This document shows, piece by piece, positions 43,402 to 52,627 of a stretch of 64,000 nucleotides of DNA. Source of the DNA: Microbacterium sp. 18062 (GTDB lineage Bacteria; Actinomycetota; Actinomycetes; Actinomycetales; Microbacteriaceae); NCBI RefSeq assembly GCF_902706225.1, contig NZ_CACSKB010000005.1, positions 1 to 64,000 on the forward strand. The letters are read 5' to 3'. The position numbers and the translations under genes are program-made. Positions within the stretch are counted from its first letter, which is position 1, and each line of letters begins with the position of its first letter. Under the pieces are notes generated by a model. The model saw only the letters and a list, made by a program, of their open reading frames with translations, had not been told where the DNA came from and did no database searches.

Positions 43402-43668
43402 GTGGATGTGTACCCGGACTTCGACGCCGTCGGCGGCCGCTCGACCCTGATCGGCATCGTCGGAGCCCTGCTGACGATCACGCTGATCGTCGCGGTGCTG
43501 ATGCTGATCATCTGCGCCATCGTGTGGGCCGTCTCGTCCTCCACCGGCAACATCACCGCCGCCACCCGCGGCCGCGTGGGCGTGTTCGTCTCCATCGGAG
43601 CCGCGGCACTCGCCGGCGCTGGGGTGGCATGGCTGAACTTCCTGCTGCGCGTGGGAACGACCCTCTGA
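43402..43668 (+). CDS. Small two-TM protein, VirB2-like (DUF6112 type)
   Basis: An 88-residue protein with two TM helices (about residues 15-40 and 58-80) joined by a short basic loop, SSSTGNITAATRGRVGV. This matches the DUF6112/VirB2-like subunits near TrbL genes in actinobacterial conjugation loci. GTG start. A paralogue is at 44586. Confidence 0.65.
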   Translation: MDVYPDFDAVGGRSTLIGIVGALLTITLIVAVLMLIICAIVWAVSSSTGNITAATRGRVGVFVSIGAAALAGAGVAWLNFLLRVGTTL

Positions 43669-43675
43669 GGCGGCC

Positions 43676-44513
43676 ATGCCCGAGACTCAGCCCACCAGTC
43701 ACCAGCTCGTCCAGATCGTCGAGGAGGAGCACCGCCCCGGCGGTGCGTGGATCTACCACGCCGACCCGGACTGGTCACCCAGTGCCGCGATCGTGTTCCC
43801 CGAGCGCATCCTACTGCGGATCACCGCCGCTGCCGGCGATGCCGGATACGTCTGGGGCGTGGAGGAATGGGACGGGCGCGACCAGACCTATCGGCCCGTC
43901 CGTGATGGCAGCGGGTCTGCAGCCAGCCCGGCGGAGATGATCGGCATCGCTGCGTCGTTCATCGACGAGGAGAACATCGGCGAACCGCTGCCGGACCACG
44001 TACCCGCTGGCCGAAGAGCTGGCCGAACGCATCACCGCCGGCTACCCGGACGCGCGCTGGCGGTCCTACGTCAACAGCGCCTACGGGAACGTGCTCGAGT
44101 ACCCCGAGCGGCGACGACTGACGTTCTGGGACGAAGCGAACTTCATGGGCTCCATCGACGGCTACACCTGGGTGATGGAGGTCTGGTCAGCCCGCCAACA
44201 GGACTGGGTCGAGGTCGAACCGTTCAGCGAAGTCCTCTCGATCACCGAGCTCCGCACTGTCATCAGCACCTTCCACGCCGAGACCGAACGCGACCTCGCC
44301 TACGAACGCAGCGCCGGCACCAGTCGGGGCACCGCCGCGGCACCCGTGGGCGAGCTCGCACGGGACGCGGTGAACGCCTCGCACCTGGCGACCCGGCTCA
44401 CCGAGCAGCTCGCCGCACGCGCCGAGGACCTCGACCCGTCACCGGCGACCACCACCCGTCCGGGGCCGAGTTCGCAGCGCAGCGCTCCTGCGGCGCGACG
44501 GCTCGGGCTGTAG
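43676..44513 (+). pseudogene. Two-repeat ICE protein broken by a frameshift
   Basis: The first frame (43676 to about 43997) gives MPETQPTSHQLVQIVEEEH... and ends its sensible part at ENIGEPLPDH. The plus-one frame continues with YPLAEELAERITAGYPDARWR and runs to 44513. Both halves contain the same domain: FPERILLRI...YVWGVEEWDGRDQTY and YPERRRLTF...YTWVMEVWSARQQDW. One extra base near 43999 (in CACGTACCC) accounts for the shift. Alternatively, these are two genes, but the second frame has no start near its beginning. Function unknown. Confidence 0.6.
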
Positions 44514-44525
44514 CCGTGGGCGTGG

Positions 44526-44564
44526 GTCCGCACCTGTCGCGATGAGCCCCGCACCGGGTGGGGC
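44526..44564 (+). promoter_or_regulatory. Leader motif and hairpin
   Basis: GTCCGCACCTGT (44526-44537) followed by GCCCC/GGGGC (44546-44550 with 44560-44564). AAGGAG and the ATG at 44586 come next. Confidence 0.55.
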
Positions 44565-44585
44565 GCACTCGTGAAGGAGCCTCGC

Positions 44586-44909
44586 ATGACCCTCATCCTC
44601 GACACGCTCACCCAGGCCATGGTCGTGGTGCCGGCGCAGATCGACATCAACCCCAACGACAGCGGGCTGCCGGGCATCGCAGCTCTCCGCACCATCGTGG
44701 GCGCCGTGATGACCGTCGGACTCATCCTGTCCGTGCTCGCGCTGATCATCTCCGCCGTGGTGTGGGGCTTCGGCGCCAACAGCTCCAACCCCCACCTGGC
44801 CAGCAGGGGGAAGCTCGGCGTGCTGATCTCGTGCGGCGCCGCGATCATCACGGGTGCTGCGGTCACGCTGATCAACTTCTTCTGGAACGTCGGCCAGACC
44901 GTCTCCTGA
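44586..44909 (+). CDS. Small two-TM protein, VirB2-like paralogue
   Basis: A 107-residue protein with a short exported N-terminal part and two TM helices (about 33-60 and 75-98). The loop SSNPHLASRGKLGVLISCGAAI parallels TAATRGRVGVFVSIGAAAL of the 43402 gene. AAGGAG six bases before ATG 44586. It is directly upstream of TrbL, as in related loci. Confidence 0.65.
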   Translation: MTLILDTLTQAMVVVPAQIDINPNDSGLPGIAALRTIVGAVMTVGLILSVLALIISAVVWGFGANSSNPHLASRGKLGVLISCGAAIITGAAVTLINFFWNVGQTVS

Positions 44910-44945
44910 CCCGTCCCCACCCACGTACGAGAGGAGGGGAACGGT

Positions 44946-46493
44946 ATGGACGGGATCTGTGACGTCCCCATCATCAGCAACGTCTGCGACGTCGCCGGCG
45001 AGACCGCCGCGACACTGATCAGCGCCCCGTTCGACTGGCTCGCCCAAGCCATCGGACAGGCCGCGTCCTGGATGTTCCAAGGCGTCTGGTGGCTGTTCGA
45101 CACCACCACCCTGGTCGACCTCACCGACCCCGGCTACATCGGCGTGTACAACGTGATCTTCGGGATCGCGGTGTTCATCATGCTGATCTTCTTCTGTCTG
45201 CAGCTGATCACCGGCCTCATCCGACGCGACCCGTCCGCACTGTCCCGCGCCGCCCTCGGGCTTGCGCGCAGCGTGCTCGGCTCGTTCCTGGTGCTCACCC
45301 TGACCACCACGCTGCTGGAGATCGTCGATCAACTCACTATCGGAGTCATCCAGGCCACCGGCACGACGTTGGAGGAGATGGGCGCGAAGATCGGGCTCCT
45401 CGTCGCCGGGCTCACCGCGATCAACCTCAGCGCTCCCGGGGCGGGTGCGATCATCACGATCTTCCTGTCGTTCCTCGCCCTGGCGGCGGCGGCGATCGTG
45501 TGGTTCAGCCTGCTGATCCGCAAGGCGCTCATCCTCGTCGGGGTTGTGCTCGCCCCGATCGCCCTCTCGGGCGGGTCGTGGGACGCTACGCGGGGATGGT
45601 TCGGGAAGTGGGCCGGGTTCGTGCTCGCGCTGATCTTCTCCAAGCTCGTCATCGCGGTGGTGTTCCTCGTCGCGATCAACCAGACCAACGCGCCGATCGA
45701 CTTCGACCTGGCCTCGATCGCCGACCCGGTCGCGGGGATCGTGCTGATGTTCGTCGCCGCGTTCGCGCCGTACATGGTCTACAAGTTCATCGCGTTCGTC
45801 GGATTCGATGCCTACCAGGTCATGTCCGCCGAGCAGGAGTCCAAGCAGTCCATGAACCGGCCCGTGCCGCTCCCCGGCAGGCCCGACGGACCGGCCCCGA
45901 AGCAGGTCCTCGACGGCGCCGGCGACCAGGGCAGCGGAGGTGGTGGTGGTTCGGGACCGACGACCGCGCCCGCGACCGGCAATCCGACCCCCGGCGGCGA
46001 GGCCGCGGGCGGCAGCGCATCTGCCACAGCGAGCGGCGGAGGATCAGCCGCCGCGGGCGCGGGAGCCGGAGCGGGGGCTGCGGCGGGACCCATCGGTATC
46101 GCTGCAGTCGCCGGAGCCAAGGTCGCCAAGGGGTCCGCGGAGGCGGGCCCGAAGCTTGGCGGCATGGTCGGGCGCAGCGCCGAAGGCCACGCCAGTGCGG
46201 CGCAAGAGGGCCAGACGCCGCCACCGGCGGGCCAACAGCGACCCGACCAGCAGCAATCCCCCTCTCCGTCCCAGCCCGCCACGCCCGCGCAGCAGGCCAC
46301 ACCACTGGCGACCGCACCGGCCACGAACGCCGCCGGCTCGGCGCAGCCCCCGGCGAACGCACAGTCACAGCAGCGGGCCGAGCGGGCGCAGTCGCAGACG
46401 CCGGCGACGGAGCCGCAGCAGTCGACCCCACCGGAGCGACGCACCTCACCACCACCAGCGGCGCCGCCCCCGACGGATCCGGGCAAGCGGTAA
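44946..46493 (+). CDS. TrbL/VirB6-like channel protein
   Basis: A 515-residue protein. The first about 300 residues have about six TM helices (FGIAVFIMLIFFCLQLITGLI, GAIITIFLSFLALAAAAIVWF, LVGVVLAPIALSGGSWDATRGWFGKWAGFVLALIFSKLVI), the TrbL/VirB6 core of the inner-membrane channel. The last about 210 residues are Gly/Ala/Pro/Gln-rich low-complexity, probably a flexible cytosolic tail. GAGGAGG precedes the ATG. Confidence 0.82.
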   Translation: MDGICDVPIISNVCDVAGETAATLISAPFDWLAQAIGQAASWMFQGVWWLFDTTTLVDLTDPGYIGVYNVIFGIAVFIMLIFFCLQLITGLIRRDPSALSRAALGLARSVLGSFLVLTLTTTLLEIVDQLTIGVIQATGTTLEEMGAKIGLLVAGLTAINLSAPGAGAIITIFLSFLALAAAAIVWFSLLIRKALILVGVVLAPIALSGGSWDATRGWFGKWAGFVLALIFSKLVIAVVFLVAINQTNAPIDFDLASIADPVAGIVLMFVAAFAPYMVYKFIAFVGFDAYQVMSAEQESKQSMNRPVPLPGRPDGPAPKQVLDGAGDQGSGGGGGSGPTTAPATGNPTPGGEAAGGSASATASGGGSAAAGAGAGAGAAAGPIGIAAVAGAKVAKGSAEAGPKLGGMVGRSAEGHASAAQEGQTPPPAGQQRPDQQQSPSPSQPATPAQQATPLATAPATNAAGSAQPPANAQSQQRAERAQSQTPATEPQQSTPPERRTSPPPAAPPPTDPGKR

Positions 46494-46629
46494 CCGCCCT
46501 CATCGGACACGTCGAGAGGAGGTGAACCGCCCGCCCAGAAGCGGCGGCGCATCCACGACTCGGTCAGCTGTAGCGACCTGACCAGAGCCCGGAGCGTCGC
46601 CGCTTCTGCACGTCCACGGACGGTGCCGG

Positions 46630-46670
46630 GCGCGTACCTGGCAGACGACCACACCCGCATGCGTCGTCTG
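46630..46670 (+). promoter_or_regulatory. Leader motif and 8-bp hairpin
   Basis: GCGCGTACCTGG (46630-46641) is followed by CAGACGAC (46642-46649) and its perfect complement GTCGTCTG (46663-46670), then AAGGAG and the ATG at 46681. This is the clearest example of the motif-hairpin-start layout. Confidence 0.6.
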
Positions 46671-46680
46671 AAGGAGCGCC

Positions 46681-48129
46681 ATGGCCACCACCGACTATGA
46701 GCTGAGCCCGGTGAAGTTCTCCCGGCTCACCACCCGCGGCATCATCCTGGGCCTGTCCCTGTCGCAGGTGATCGCCCTCGCCACCGGCGCGGTCGTCTTC
46801 ATCGCCGCTCTGTACTCCGGTGGTCCCGCCGCCCGCTACACCGCTCCGGTGTGGCTGACCTTCGCCGCGCTCGCGGTGGTCGGGGTCGGCGGGCGGAAGC
46901 TGATCGAGTGGGTGCCGATCACCGGGCACTGGGTCTGGCGCAAGGCCGCTCGGCAGACCGCGTACCGGCGCCGGATCGTCAAGCCACGCCCCGCCGGCAC
47001 TCTCGCGCTGCCTGGAGACGCGGCCGCGCTCCGCCAGTACGAGGACCCGGAGTTGGGGGCGGTCATGGTGCACGACCCGCACGCGCAGACCCTCACCGCG
47101 GTGCTCGAGGTGACCCACTCCGCGTTCGTGCTGATGGACCCCGGTGAGCAGGAGCGGCGCGTGCACGGGTGGGGTCGGGTGCTGTCCACCGTGTGCCGCT
47201 CGGGGCGAATCGCCCGCGTGCAGGTGCTCGAGCGCACCGTCCCGGACTCCGGATCGGGGCTGTCGCAGTGGTGGACCGAGCACGGCCGAGATGACGGGTC
47301 CTGGGTCGCGCAGACCTACGCCGAGCTCATCGAACGCGCCGGCCCCGCCGGGGAACGCCACATCACCACCCTGTCCCTGTCGCTGGACATGAAGGCCGCC
47401 GGTCGGCAGATCCGCTCCGCCGGCGGCGGCATCAAGGGCGCGGCCGAAGTGCTGCGGCAGGAGATGCACACCCTGGTCACCGCGCTGCGCGCCGCCGACC
47501 TGAAGCCCTCCGACTGGTACACCCCCGGAGATCTCGCGGTGATGCTCCGCACCGCTTACGACCCCCAGGTCGCCGCCACGCTCGACCGGGCCGGGGACAT
47601 CGGCCGCGACCTGGCCGCTGCCGGCCCGGTCGCGGTCGAGGAGACCTGGGGCCGGTTACGGTCGGATTCCGCCCACCACGCGGTGCTGTGGGTCTCCCAG
47701 TGGCCCCGGTCCCAGGTGTACCCGGGGTTTCTCGCGCCGATCCTGCTCTCCAGCGGTATCCGCCGGGCGGTGACGCTGCTGTACGACCCGGTGCGGTCCG
47801 ACCAGGCGGCCCGCGACATCCGCAAGAAGAAGACCGAGTACGTCTCGGACGCCGCGCAGCGGCAGCGGATCGGGCAGATCGAGGACGCCTCGCAGTCCGC
47901 GGAGTACCAGGACGTGCTCCAGCAGGAAGCCGACCTCACGGCCGGGCACGGGGTGCTCCGCTACACCGGGCTGGTCGCCATTTCCGCTTCGAGCGTCGAC
48001 GAGCTCGAGGCCGCGGTCGCCGCGATCGAGCAGGCGGCGATCCAGGCCTCGTGCGAGACCCGGCTGCTGGTCGGGCAGCAGGCGCAGGCGTTCGTCGCCG
48101 CCGCGTTGCCGCTGGGCCGCGGGCTCTGA
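46681..48129 (+). CDS. SCO6880-family transfer protein
   Basis: A 482-residue protein with two N-terminal TM helices (about residues 22-62, PrgI/VirB3-like) and a cytosolic domain resembling the N-terminal part of VirB4. It always pairs with the ATPase encoded next. Key stretches: PVWLTFAALAVVGVGGRKLIEWVP and VQVLERTVPDSG. It anchors the ATPase to the membrane channel. Confidence 0.85.
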   Translation: MATTDYELSPVKFSRLTTRGIILGLSLSQVIALATGAVVFIAALYSGGPAARYTAPVWLTFAALAVVGVGGRKLIEWVPITGHWVWRKAARQTAYRRRIVKPRPAGTLALPGDAAALRQYEDPELGAVMVHDPHAQTLTAVLEVTHSAFVLMDPGEQERRVHGWGRVLSTVCRSGRIARVQVLERTVPDSGSGLSQWWTEHGRDDGSWVAQTYAELIERAGPAGERHITTLSLSLDMKAAGRQIRSAGGGIKGAAEVLRQEMHTLVTALRAADLKPSDWYTPGDLAVMLRTAYDPQVAATLDRAGDIGRDLAAAGPVAVEETWGRLRSDSAHHAVLWVSQWPRSQVYPGFLAPILLSSGIRRAVTLLYDPVRSDQAARDIRKKKTEYVSDAAQRQRIGQIEDASQSAEYQDVLQQEADLTAGHGVLRYTGLVAISASSVDELEAAVAAIEQAAIQASCETRLLVGQQAQAFVAAALPLGRGL

Positions 48130-48140
48130 CCCGTACCTCA
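48128..48140 (+). promoter_or_regulatory. Leader motif (variant)
   Basis: GACCCGTACCTCA, 40 bp before the VirB4 start, begins on the stop codon of the preceding gene. No clear hairpin. Confidence 0.4.
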
Positions 48141-48179
48141 CCACCGGAACCACAGGCAGCAGAAGGGAACGGTGCGCGC

Positions 48180-49724
48180 ATGGGCACGGATGACACGCGC
48201 AGGAAGCTGTACTCGACCGTCCTGGTCGAAAACGGCAAAGGCGACCGCAAAGCACGACGTCAGCTACAGCGAGCGGCCCGGCAAGTCCTCGCGCAAGACC
48301 AGGCGACCATCCGCGCGGAGGCCAAGGCCCGGTACGAGGCCGAACGCGCCGAAGCACGCGCCACGACCTACCTGCCGCGCGGCGGTGAAGCGGGACCGGC
48401 CGCGCTGCGATCCCCGCGTCGCTTCCGCGTCCCCGCCCACCAGGACACCTCGGCCACGCTGCAGGGCGCGTACCCGTTCCTCGCCGAAGGCGGCCTGGGT
48501 GCGGACGGCGTGTTCGTCGGTCAAGACCTCTACAGCTCCGGCTCGTTCGTCTACGACCCCTGGGTGCTCTACCAGCGCGGCATCATCACCGCCCCCAATC
48601 TCGTCCTCGCCGGCATCGTCGGATCGGGCAAATCCAGCCTCGCCAAGAGCCTCTACACGCGATCGATCCCGTTCGGACGCCGCGTCTACGTGCCCGGCGA
48701 CCCGAAGGGAGAGCACACCGCGATCGCCGAAGCCGTTGGCGGGAAGGCCATCATTCTTGGGCACGGAATGGGCAACCGTCTCAACCCGCTGGACGAGGGC
48801 TACCGTCCCGGCGGACTCACCGACCACGAATGGTCGACCACCGTCGCCGCCCGCCGCCGCGATCTCATCGGCGCCCTCGCGGAGACCGTCCTTGAACGAG
48901 CGCTGACGCCGCTGGAACACACCGCGATTGACGTCGCCCTCCGAGCCACCGTCGCGCAGAGCTCCGTGCCGATCCTGCCGATGGTCGTCGACCGCATCCT
49001 CGCCCCAGATAAGGCCGAGGACAGCGACAGTCGTCTGGCCGAAGACGGACGCATCGTCGGGCACGCGTTGCGGCGCCTGGTCGCCGGGGATCTGCAAGGT
49101 CTCTTCGATGGCCCCTCCACGGTCCGGTTCGACCCGACGCTGCCGATGATCTCGCTGGACCTGTCCCGCGTGGTGGAGAACTCGACCCTGATCAGCGTCC
49201 TCATGACCTGCTCATCGGCGTGGATGGAGTCCGCGCTTCTGGATCCGAACGGCGGACAGCGGTGGGTCGTCTACGACGAAGCGTGGCGACTCATGTCGCA
49301 CCCTTCCCTGCTGCGCCGCATGGACGCCCACTGGCGGCTCGCCCGCCACTACGGCATCGCAAACCTCCTCATCTTCCACAAGCTCACCGACCTCGAGAAC
49401 GTTGGCGACCAAGGCTCCGCCATGCGAGCCCTCGCGTCCTCGCTGCTCGCCAACGCCGAGACCCGGATCATCTACCGGCAAGAATCCGACCAGCTCGGCG
49501 TCACCGCGCAGGCACTGGGACTGACCGGCACCGAACGGAAACTGCTGCCCTCCCTGGGCACCGGCCAAGGCCTCTGGCGAATCAAGGAATCCTCATACGT
49601 CGTGCAACACCAGCTGCACCCTGCCGAGTTGCAGGCCTTCGACACTCGATCTCGAATGCTCGATCCCGCCGTCGGCACTCGGCCAGGAGCATCCCTCGAG
49701 CACGGTGTAGGAGGCGGGCTGTGA
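48180..49724 (+). CDS. VirB4/TraC-like conjugation ATPase
   Basis: A 514-residue ATPase with Walker A GIVGSGKSSLAKSL (about residue 147) and Walker B RWVVYDEAWRLM (about 362), plus the arginine-rich region RIIYRQESDQLG. It powers assembly of the type IV channel. The VirB4 N-terminal domain is supplied by the preceding SCO6880 protein. It starts at ATG 48180 after GAAGGG and overlaps the next gene by GTGA. Confidence 0.88.
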   Translation: MGTDDTRRKLYSTVLVENGKGDRKARRQLQRAARQVLAQDQATIRAEAKARYEAERAEARATTYLPRGGEAGPAALRSPRRFRVPAHQDTSATLQGAYPFLAEGGLGADGVFVGQDLYSSGSFVYDPWVLYQRGIITAPNLVLAGIVGSGKSSLAKSLYTRSIPFGRRVYVPGDPKGEHTAIAEAVGGKAIILGHGMGNRLNPLDEGYRPGGLTDHEWSTTVAARRRDLIGALAETVLERALTPLEHTAIDVALRATVAQSSVPILPMVVDRILAPDKAEDSDSRLAEDGRIVGHALRRLVAGDLQGLFDGPSTVRFDPTLPMISLDLSRVVENSTLISVLMTCSSAWMESALLDPNGGQRWVVYDEAWRLMSHPSLLRRMDAHWRLARHYGIANLLIFHKLTDLENVGDQGSAMRALASSLLANAETRIIYRQESDQLGVTAQALGLTGTERKLLPSLGTGQGLWRIKESSYVVQHQLHPAELQAFDTRSRMLDPAVGTRPGASLEHGVGGGL

Positions 49725-50218
49725 TCGGTCGTGGACGCCAGCGTAGGCCGCCGGGGCCGGTGCCGCCGGTGCTGCCGCAGATCATCGCCGAGGTCGTCTC
49801 GGAGGAGCACGTCGTGCTCACCGTGAACGGCAAACGCCTACCCGCGACACCGACGCCTCGTGACGAGCTCGGACAGGCGATCGCCGGGCTGGTGGCCCGG
49901 TTCGCCAGCCCGACGCGCGTCGAGGTGCGCGAGCTGGACGGCAGCTTCTACGCCGACATCCTGACCCCGGACCTGGGTAACCCGGCCATGCTCGACGAGG
50001 TTCCGACGCCGCCGCGGCCGGTGCTGGTCGAGTTCACCGCCGAGGGATTCGTCCCCGGTGAGGACGTCGCGATCGCTCTCGTGCTCCGCCACACCTCCGC
50101 CGCCGGCAACGGCACCGCACGCGCCCTCCTGGACCGCGCCGAGCACGCCGCCGTGACCGGGGAGGTCGTGCTCCTGGGCCGGATCTCCGGCACCACCGCA
50201 GTTCGCCGCATCGACTGA
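49721..50218 (+). CDS. Hypothetical transfer-locus protein
   Basis: A 165-residue soluble protein (IIAEVVSEEHVVLTVNGKRLPATPTPRDELGQAIAGL), with mixed alpha/beta pattern that could be an FHA-like or partner domain. It is translated from a GTG overlapping the VirB4 stop with GGAGG upstream, and lies just before the coupling protein, suggesting a link between channel and substrate. Family not recognised. Confidence 0.65.
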   Translation: MIGRGRQRRPPGPVPPVLPQIIAEVVSEEHVVLTVNGKRLPATPTPRDELGQAIAGLVARFASPTRVEVRELDGSFYADILTPDLGNPAMLDEVPTPPRPVLVEFTAEGFVPGEDVAIALVLRHTSAAGNGTARALLDRAEHAAVTGEVVLLGRISGTTAVRRID

Positions 50219-50220
50219 AC

Positions 50221-50267
50221 GTCCGCACCTGGTTCCTGAGCTCGCCGAGCGGCGGCGGGCTCAGGAA
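50221..50267 (+). promoter_or_regulatory. Leader motif and 9-bp hairpin
   Basis: GTCCGCACCTGG (50221-50232), then TTCCTGAGC (50233-50241) pairing perfectly with GCTCAGGAA (50259-50267). The second arm overlaps the AGGAAGGA ribosome binding site of the T4CP gene, so folding could limit translation. Confidence 0.6.
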
Positions 50268-50280
50268 GGACCGCACGATC

Positions 50281-52044
50281 ATGCCTCCCACTGCCGGGCC
50301 ACGGCCCGCGAACGACGCGCTCATGAACGTTGCCCTCGGTGGCCTCGTGGCCGTCGTCGCGTTCGGCGGGGTCCTCGGTCTCGCCGGCAGCATCGCCGCG
50401 TACCTCACCGGCCACCCGCAGCCCACCGCGGGCATCACCGACGGGCTCGGCGTGCTCGCCGCCCCCGCCGACCCGGGCGCAGTCCTGGGCACCCCGGGCC
50501 TGAACCCCTACGCCTACTGGGCAGTGGTTGTCCTGTTGCTGGGCATCCTCGCGACCGCGGCGCTGTTCGTGTTCCGCGCGATCCGCGCAGCCCGGTCCAC
50601 GACCAACCCGAACCACCTGGCCGGCACCGCGAGCGGCGCGGAGATCGCCCGCGTCGCGTCACCACGGGCACTGGTCAAGCGCGCGAGCACACTGCGGCCT
50701 TCGGTCACCGCCAAGCCCGAGCCGGGCGACGTCGGGTACCTGCTCGGGACGAGCAAGGGCGGCCAGGTCTGGGCGACCGTCGAGGACAGCATCCTGCTGG
50801 TCGGGCCTCCACGGTCGGGGAAGGGTCTGTTCGTCCTGATCAACAGCATCCTCGACGCGCCCGGCGCCGTGATCACAACGTCCACCCGTCCCGACAACCT
50901 CACTGCGACCCTGCGTGCGCGGGAGCGCAAGGCGCCTGTCGCGGTCTTTGATCCGCAGCAGCTCGCCCCGGGCCTGTCCGCCGGGATGCGGTGGTCGCCG
51001 GTTAGGGGCTGCCAGGACCCGCTGACCGCGATGATCCGCGCCAAGGGCCTGGCCACCGCGACTGGCTTCGGGGGCGTTCAGGATGCCGGCTTCTGGGAAG
51101 GCAAGACCACCGCCGCCATCCAAGCCTTGCTGCACGCTGCCGCGCTCGATGGCCGCGACGCGAGAACCCTCTACCAGTGGGCGCTCAACCCCACGTTGGC
51201 CGGGGACGCTGTGCGGATCCTGTCCACTCATCCGGGAGCTGCGGACGGATGGGCGGACTCGCTCGATGCGATGGTGCAGGCCGACCCCCGGACGCGGGAC
51301 TCGATCTGGCAAGGCGTGTCCCTCGCCCTCGCGTCCCTGGCCGATCCGCGCGTGCTCGACGCCGTCTCACCAGCGCCGGGTGAGGAGTTCGACCCGGAGT
51401 CGTTCCTGCGTGACGGGGGCACGCTGTACCTGCTCGCCACGGGAGCGGGGGCCGGGGCGTCGGCGGCACTCGTCGCGGCGTTCATCGAAGACCTCGTCGA
51501 GGCGGCACGGAAGATCGCCGCAAGGTCGCCCGGCGCACGGATGGACCCGCCACTGCTACTTGCCCTCGACGAGATCGGGAACCTGTCGCCGTTGCCGTCG
51601 CTTCCCACGCTCATGGCTGAGGGAGGCGGCACCGGGATCACGACTCTGCCCGTGCTCCAGTCCCTGGCGCAGGCGCGTGAGAAGTGGGGCGAGAACAACG
51701 CCAACGCGATCTGGGACGCCTCCATCGTCAAGATCATCCTCGGCGGCGCCTCCAACTCCCGCGACCTGCAAGACCTCTCCACGCTCATCGGCGACCGCGA
51801 CGAGACCACCGACAGCGTCACCACCGACGCCTACGGCTCCCACTCGACCCAACGATCGGTCCGGCGCCTCCCAATCCTGCCACCCGACGTCCTGCGAACC
51901 CTGCCCTTCGGTACCGGCATCGTCATGCTCCGCACCGCCCGACCCATCATCACCAACCTGCGGGCCTGGCCCCGCCGCCGGGACGCCGACCAGCTGCGGA
52001 GCGACCGCACCGAGATCGAGCGGCTCCTCCGCGCCGGCGCCTGA
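50281..52044 (+). CDS. Type IV coupling protein (TraG/VirD4)
   Basis: A 587-residue ATPase with two N-terminal TM helices (about residues 17-42 and 79-97), Walker A VGPPRSGKGLFV (about 174), Walker B LLALDEIGNLSPL (about 425) and the TraG-type region ITTLPVLQSLAQAREKWG. It brings the relaxase-DNA complex to the channel and pumps the DNA. Confidence 0.9.
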   Translation: MPPTAGPRPANDALMNVALGGLVAVVAFGGVLGLAGSIAAYLTGHPQPTAGITDGLGVLAAPADPGAVLGTPGLNPYAYWAVVVLLLGILATAALFVFRAIRAARSTTNPNHLAGTASGAEIARVASPRALVKRASTLRPSVTAKPEPGDVGYLLGTSKGGQVWATVEDSILLVGPPRSGKGLFVLINSILDAPGAVITTSTRPDNLTATLRARERKAPVAVFDPQQLAPGLSAGMRWSPVRGCQDPLTAMIRAKGLATATGFGGVQDAGFWEGKTTAAIQALLHAAALDGRDARTLYQWALNPTLAGDAVRILSTHPGAADGWADSLDAMVQADPRTRDSIWQGVSLALASLADPRVLDAVSPAPGEEFDPESFLRDGGTLYLLATGAGAGASAALVAAFIEDLVEAARKIAARSPGARMDPPLLLALDEIGNLSPLPSLPTLMAEGGGTGITTLPVLQSLAQAREKWGENNANAIWDASIVKIILGGASNSRDLQDLSTLIGDRDETTDSVTTDAYGSHSTQRSVRRLPILPPDVLRTLPFGTGIVMLRTARPIITNLRAWPRRRDADQLRSDRTEIERLLRAGA

Positions 52045-52057
52045 ACACGCGGTCGCA

Positions 52058-52091
52058 GTTCGTACCTGAGTTGTGACCCCGCATGAGCGGG
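52058..52091 (+). promoter_or_regulatory. Leader motif and hairpin
   Basis: GTTCGTACCTGA (52058-52069) followed by CCCGC/GCGGG (52078-52082 with 52087-52091). GAAGGAGG and the ssb start (52121) follow. Confidence 0.5.
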
Positions 52092-52120
52092 CGAGCCGAT
52101 CAGACCCTGAAGGAGGGTTC

Positions 52121-52624
52121 ATGGCCATTCCCACCCGCGAGGCCCTGTCGGGGTTCATCGCGACCGACCCGCAGCTGACCGAGACTGCGACCGGCGGGCA
52201 CAGGCTCTATGCCCGCGTCGGCATCGAGCAGTTCGAACGCAACGAGGACGGCTCGTTCACGCAGCTGGACTCGGAGTTCACCAACCTCGTCATGTTCGAC
52301 AAGGCCGCCGAACGCGCGGCGGAGAAGTTCCAGAAGGGCGACAACTTCATCGCCGAGGGCCGCACCAACATCCACGAGTACCAGGGCGAGCAGCGCGAAC
52401 AGTTCATCGCCTCCCGCATCGGCCACGACAACAACCGCACCACCTACACCGTCGACCGATCGCGCCAGGAGCGCCCGAGCGCGGACCGTGAGGCGCCAGA
52501 GCGGGCAGCCGGGGAACGAGACCCGGCCGCTGTCGCGCTCGCCCAGCGCGAGCAGGCCCTCCAGCCCGAGACAGCCGCCGCAGGCGGCGTCGTCCAGGCC
52601 GATCGCGCAGCGGTCGCCCGATGA
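52121..52624 (+). CDS. Single-stranded DNA-binding protein of the ICE
   Basis: A 167-residue protein with an OB-fold domain (LTETATGGHRLYARVGIEQFERNEDGSF; FTNLVMFDKAAERAAEKFQKGDNFIAEGRTNIHEY) like SSB, and a low-complexity tail. The tail lacks the acidic DDDIPF tip of housekeeping SSB, so partner recruitment may differ. It would coat the incoming strand before the primase acts. Confidence 0.82.
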   Translation: MAIPTREALSGFIATDPQLTETATGGHRLYARVGIEQFERNEDGSFTQLDSEFTNLVMFDKAAERAAEKFQKGDNFIAEGRTNIHEYQGEQREQFIASRIGHDNNRTTYTVDRSRQERPSADREAPERAAGERDPAAVALAQREQALQPETAAAGGVVQADRAAVAR

Positions 52625-52627
52625 GCC

